Shown here in pieces: positions 60,721-64,000 of a stretch of DNA of 64,000 nt; the first letter of the stretch is position 1; every line of letters starts with the position of its first letter. Both the position numbers and the translations under genes were made by a program. Under the pieces are notes generated by a model, which saw nothing but the letters and a program-made list of their open reading frames with translations, did no database searches and was not told the DNA's origin. The DNA is taken from NCBI GenBank assembly GCA_023213395.1, contig CM041465.1:173421741-173485740 (forward strand). The letters are read 5' to 3'. The DNA comes from Cycas panzhihuaensis. Taxonomy: Eukaryota > Cycadophyta.

Positions 60721-60734
60721 TAGAGGGGGGGACC
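60721..60734 (+). promoter_or_regulatory. G4 polypurine tract
   Basis: TAGAGGGGGGGACC stands directly before the right LTR and overlaps the pol stop codon. Confidence 0.85.
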
Positions 60735-61122
60735 TATTATGTAATCTCCCAAAGTGAACAACATATAAGCATCTAACTACACATTTAAGGTGGTACAAGT
60801 TAATGTCATTTATCAATGGGTGTGCGTGGGCTGCATATCTCCACTAATGAGATTAAATGCTGCATCGTCCTCCAATAGGATGCTAGGGAATAATGACCAC
60901 TTCTGTCAATTTAAGGCCATACATTTGTAAAGAAATCCCATATGTCATGATCTCCTCTTGTAAGATTGTACTCACGTACATATTCTCTTTTGGTGTCCTT
61001 TTAAGCTTTTCTGTGTCCTTTCACATTCTAAATGTAATCTTAGTTGTTGCAGTAATAAAAAGATCTATTTGTGCTCTCTTATCGCCTATTTGGAGTAAAA
61101 ATTGCCAGATGGGATTGTAACA
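60735..61122 (+). repeat. G4 right (3') LTR
   Basis: A 388-bp LTR starting TATTATGTAATC (partner TGTTACGTAACC) and ending GATTGTAACA, followed by the TATAG duplication at 61123-61127. Confidence 0.93.
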
Positions 61123-62625
61123 TATAGACCGAAACCCATAACACACCTCAAAGGGAGAGTACTCCATGGAATGATGCACTGCACAATTGTATCCATGGTG
61201 AATGGCTACAAGAGAACAATCCCATTGAATGGTAGTGTGCTAATATATGTAGTGGGAATAAACCAGGGTCCAATTCACTACCTTAGATTGCTTGCTTGTT
61301 TAGGGGTGGAATGCTGTGGAGTATTGGAGCTTGGATGCTCCAAGTTTCTACAATGTGTGCCAAAAATGGCTAAGGAAACGTGCATCTTTGTCTGAAATGA
61401 TAGTAAGTGCTGACCCGTACTGGACCCAAACATTGTTAAAGAAAATATGGGCAATGTGTGGTTCATCAATTACTTTGTTGCATGGGATGAACACTGCCAT
61501 CTTAAAAAACCAACAAACCACAACCAAGATGCAATTGTGTTTGCGTTGAGTCATAGGCAACCCATTGATGAAGCCCATTGAGGTTGACTCTCAAGGATGA
61601 TATGGTATTGGCATAGGATGATACAAACCCACCTTTTGATTGACAGGTTTGGATTGGTTGGAAAGGGCACAAAACCTAATGAACTACTCCATATGCTCTG
61701 CATAGGTGGTTAGTAAAAGTACCTTTGCAGATGTTGTAGGGTTTCCAAAACCCTAGAGTGTTCCCATAGTTGGAATCATGCACATCCCTCAAAAGTTGAT
61801 CTTCGCTATTGCCTCGTGGCATACAAAGTTGATGGTGTTGATACAACATGTCATATTGTAAGTGGTAACTAAGGAATGGCTGTTGATTCACCCAATGAGG
61901 TTGTTGTATCAAAGTATAGATGGCACTGAAGCTGTAGGCATTCTACCACTCAAAATAACCAGTGCACCTAGTGTCATGTATAGTGACCATAGTGCAAATA
62001 GGAGGACTATGAGAAAATCTACCACCTTGTTGGTGGTCTGCTTCTTATATGTGATAACCAAGTGAAGCTGCTACAAGTATGAAGCCCATCGCATATGGTG
62101 ATGCTCTTGGATACAACTATGTGAATGTAGAGATTGCAGTTGTCAATAGTCCATGTGGACAATCCTTTGTAGAGACTGAAGTTGTCAATAATCCATGGGA
62201 CAATCCTTTCCTAGTAGCTAGTAGGACCAAAACTTCATTTCTTGGATAAGGGTATAGAAGTATTGTTGTTCATCTTTGCCTATGAATTTCTTAGAATGAT
62301 AGGTGAAATGATGTCCTCCTTACTCAAGTACTACTCCCACGGCCACTTGCGAGGTGTCAATCTCATCATCAAAAGGTTGCTACAAGTTTGGCAATGTAAA
62401 GCTCGAGGTCGTGCATAAAGGGTCCTTCAATTTGTTAAATACGACCTCTTGAGTGCAACCCCAACTAAAGGTACTTTGCTCTTTGTAAAAGCATAAAGTG
62501 CAAGGGCATAATCAACATATTTGAAATTGAACTTTCTATAGAAATTTGCAAGCCCCAAGAAGTTATAGAGATTCTTAATATCATGGGTAGAGGCCAATTG
62601 CGGGAATTCCAAGGGGAATTCACAC
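61123..62625 (-). pseudogene. G3 gypsy pol fragment: RT end, RNase H, integrase
   Basis: On the minus strand the end of RT is seen near 62600-62470 (NFLGLANFYRKF, the conserved post-RT block). A decayed RNase H follows. The integrase core is at 61580-61350 (MGFINGLPMTQRKHNCILVV, ISDKDARFLSHFW), and a block near 61170-61130 reads YSPFEVCYGF. The frame is then cut by the G4 insertion and continues at 45034. Stops are frequent between the blocks. Confidence 0.82.
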
Positions 62626-63099
62626 TTCAAACACATATAATATCCACATATAAGACTATCTTTTAGGGTTTTGTATAGGTAAACAAGCACTAAAAGTAAA
62701 TATTGAAGTGAAAAAGTACAATATCCACCACTTTTATGATCAAATAGGCTGAATATTGAAGTGGAATGACACCAACAATGTATGTACAAAAGATAACAAA
62801 CTTACAATAAGTAAGACTGAGTCTCTAGCTTCCAATTCGAGGTGAGGTGTCCTCCCCAAAATAACTCCTTAAGGTCAAAAATATGGCAAATCTAGAACCT
62901 GAGTTGATGCCAAAAAGTCCTATATATACGTAGCCAGGTTCTATTAAGGAAGTTGGCCAAAAAGATCAATTAAGTTCTACTACAACAATGAACACAATCG
63001 ACTAAAATAACCAATTTAAGTTGGCTAAAATATGTAATAAGGTAAGGCAGAATATGTAATGAAGTTAGCCAAACGTCTGGGGTAGGAGTGCCACAAGTC
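62626..63099 (-). repeat. Probable G5 3' LTR
   Basis: Immediately after the chromodomain and a tract GGGGATGGACT, the minus strand starts TTGTGGCACTCC and shows a TATATATA box at 62921-62928 and no coding. The inner start resembles the G2 LTR start (TATAGCATCCC). The left end of the LTR is uncertain, as G3 pol begins near 62625. No second copy is in the window. Confidence 0.55.
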
Positions 63100-64000
63100 C
63101 ATCCCCTAAAACATGCTTTGCCCTCAAAGCATGGGGAGGTTCGTATGTTGTTGGTGCCAATCTTCTAGTGCCCAAGTGGTTTCTTTGTGGTCAAGGGTCT
63201 TCCATTTTATCAGGTACTCAGATTTCTCTGGAATGTAGTTTCTTAGTACGTATTTGTAAGATGCTTTTTGGTTCCATTGTCATCTTGCCTTCTTCGTCTA
63301 GCACTGGTAACTTTGTCTGTGGGGTGGTAGTTTGTCCTAACTTCAGTTTAAGACATGAAGCATGGAAGACGTTATGGATGCAACTCCATGGTGGTAAGTT
63401 AAGTCAGTACGCCACTTTCCTACTTCGTCTAAAATTTGATATGGACCAAAGAACTGTGGCAGTAATTTGAACTTACCTAATTGTTTCATCATGGCTTGTT
63501 TATATGGTTGAATCCTTAGAAAAACCCAGTCTCTTGTTGTCAATGATCTTTCTGTCTTGTGTAGGTTCGTTTGTTGTTTCATCCAATTCCTGGCCAAAGT
63601 TATGTTGTCTTTGAGTATTTGCATTATTCCATCCATTTGCTCTTGTTGTTCTTAAATGGATTGCACAAGTGAGGTACTAAACCATGTAAGAAGTGATGGG
63701 GGTTTGAAGCCATATAATGCTTAGAGGGGGTCATTTTGGCAGTTGTATGGTAGTTGGTGTTGTACCATCACTTGGCCAAGTGGAGCCATTTATGCCACTA
63801 CTGTTGTTTGTCAGATGCGAAATTTCGTAGATATGCTTCTAGACATTTATTTACTAGCTCAATTTTACTATCGGTCTATGGGTGATAGGTCATACTCATG
63901 GAAAGTTTTGTGCTTGCTTAAATAATTCTTTCTAAAAGTTGCTTGTGAATTTGGGATCGCAATCATTAACGATGATTTTCGGGAATCTATGAAGGTGATG
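63100..64000 (-). pseudogene. G5 gypsy integrase end and chromodomain (runs off the window)
   Basis: From the right edge, decayed integrase core gives way to an open segment at 63636-63343 with the C-terminal domain (RDWVFLRIQPYKQ, FFGPYQILDEVG, FHVLN-like end). A chromodomain follows near 63270-63130 (EYLIKWKTLDHKETTW, ALEDWHQQHTNLP). It ends in RGQSMF just before the polypurine tract, the same residues as at the end of the G2 chromodomain. Confidence 0.85.

Larger units (their letters stand above)
55530..60723 (+). pseudogene. G4 gypsy gag-pol with chromodomain
   Basis: Gag opens at the ATG at 55530 (MSQFECLSSLETQFLAIQ), with NHLSEADQLTFASIHLEGKA near 55870 and a decayed knuckle (KCRE..C, GHGHVC) near 56455-56520. 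RT at about 57110-57850 keeps ATIFSKLNLQSRYYQIPI, AFQTHHGHIEF, a catalytic block IIVFFDDILI and KMSKCEFGK. RNase H is at about 58035-58380 (LGVGLGAIL, STNKKEIRAI). The integrase zinc domain is at about 58600-58735 (HLGFNKTYCRIWPNFYW, CYACKRNK) and its core at 58790-59250 (VDFITGL, VFDRDPKF, YHPQTYGQSK). A GDLVFLCLQPYK block is near 59425. The chromodomain (W-E-x-E-x-F) is split by solo LTR S1 and ends at the TAG at 60721. Many stops and frameshifts are present. Confidence 0.9.
45035..61122 (+). mobile_element. Chromodomain gypsy element G4 with nested insertions
   Basis: LTRs at 45035-45442 and 60735-61122 flanked by TATAG duplications define one Ty3/gypsy insertion into gypsy G3. Its own sequence is 45035-45621 and roughly 54194-61122. 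The remaining parts are the gag-only element N1 with copia C3 inside it, and solo LTR S1. The primer site (45445-45456) and polypurine tract (60721-60734) are in place. The chromodomain at the pol end places it among the chromoviruses. Confidence 0.92.

Overview
This window looks like intergenic and intronic DNA from a seed plant with a large, repeat-rich nuclear genome. It is AT-rich and nearly every coding signature belongs to decayed retrotransposons. Primer-binding sites are of the plant initiator-tRNA-Met type (TGGTATCAGAGC and variants), and the LINE carries the plant arrangement of DUF4283-type ORF1, endonuclease, reverse transcriptase, zf-RVT and RNase H. The old, nested elements suggest a gymnosperm-like genome, but that is inference.

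Left block (about 4.2-24.5 kb): one old minus-strand Ty3/gypsy element (G1). Its left LTR is split by a full-length LINE (L1, 4545-10906, perfect 13-bp target duplication). Its pol is split by a Ty1/copia element (C1, 16017-22293, 5-bp target duplication aaaat).

24.9-29.8 kb: a plus-strand gypsy derivative (G2) present as two joined units that share one LTR. Both units have the same internal deletion, which joins the middle of reverse transcriptase directly to the chromodomain.

31.7-33.6 kb: the only host-type gene, five C-terminal exons on the minus strand whose splice phases fit. I do not recognise the protein.

34.5-41.8 kb: a minus-strand copia element (C2) with matching LTRs. Against its left LTR lies a 259-bp miniature LTR element (T1, TRIM-like) with 65-bp terminal repeats, a primer-binding site and a polypurine stretch.

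44.6-62.6 kb: a four-level nest. A minus-strand gypsy element (G3) was interrupted by a plus-strand chromodomain gypsy element (G4, 45035-61122, target duplication tatag). G4 was interrupted by a gag-only, pol-less LTR element (N1, 45622-54193), which in turn was interrupted by copia C3 (47488-53053, target duplication gactt). G4 also carries a rearranged solo LTR (S1, 59775-60648, target duplication gaagc) inside its chromodomain. The window ends in another minus-strand chromodomain gypsy element (G5).

No tRNA, rRNA, CRISPR or prokaryote-like operon was found. All element pol genes carry stops or frameshifts and are annotated as pseudogenes. The candidates for something little described are the TRIM-like T1, the internally deleted gypsy family G2, the gag-only element N1 and the fold-back solo LTR S1.
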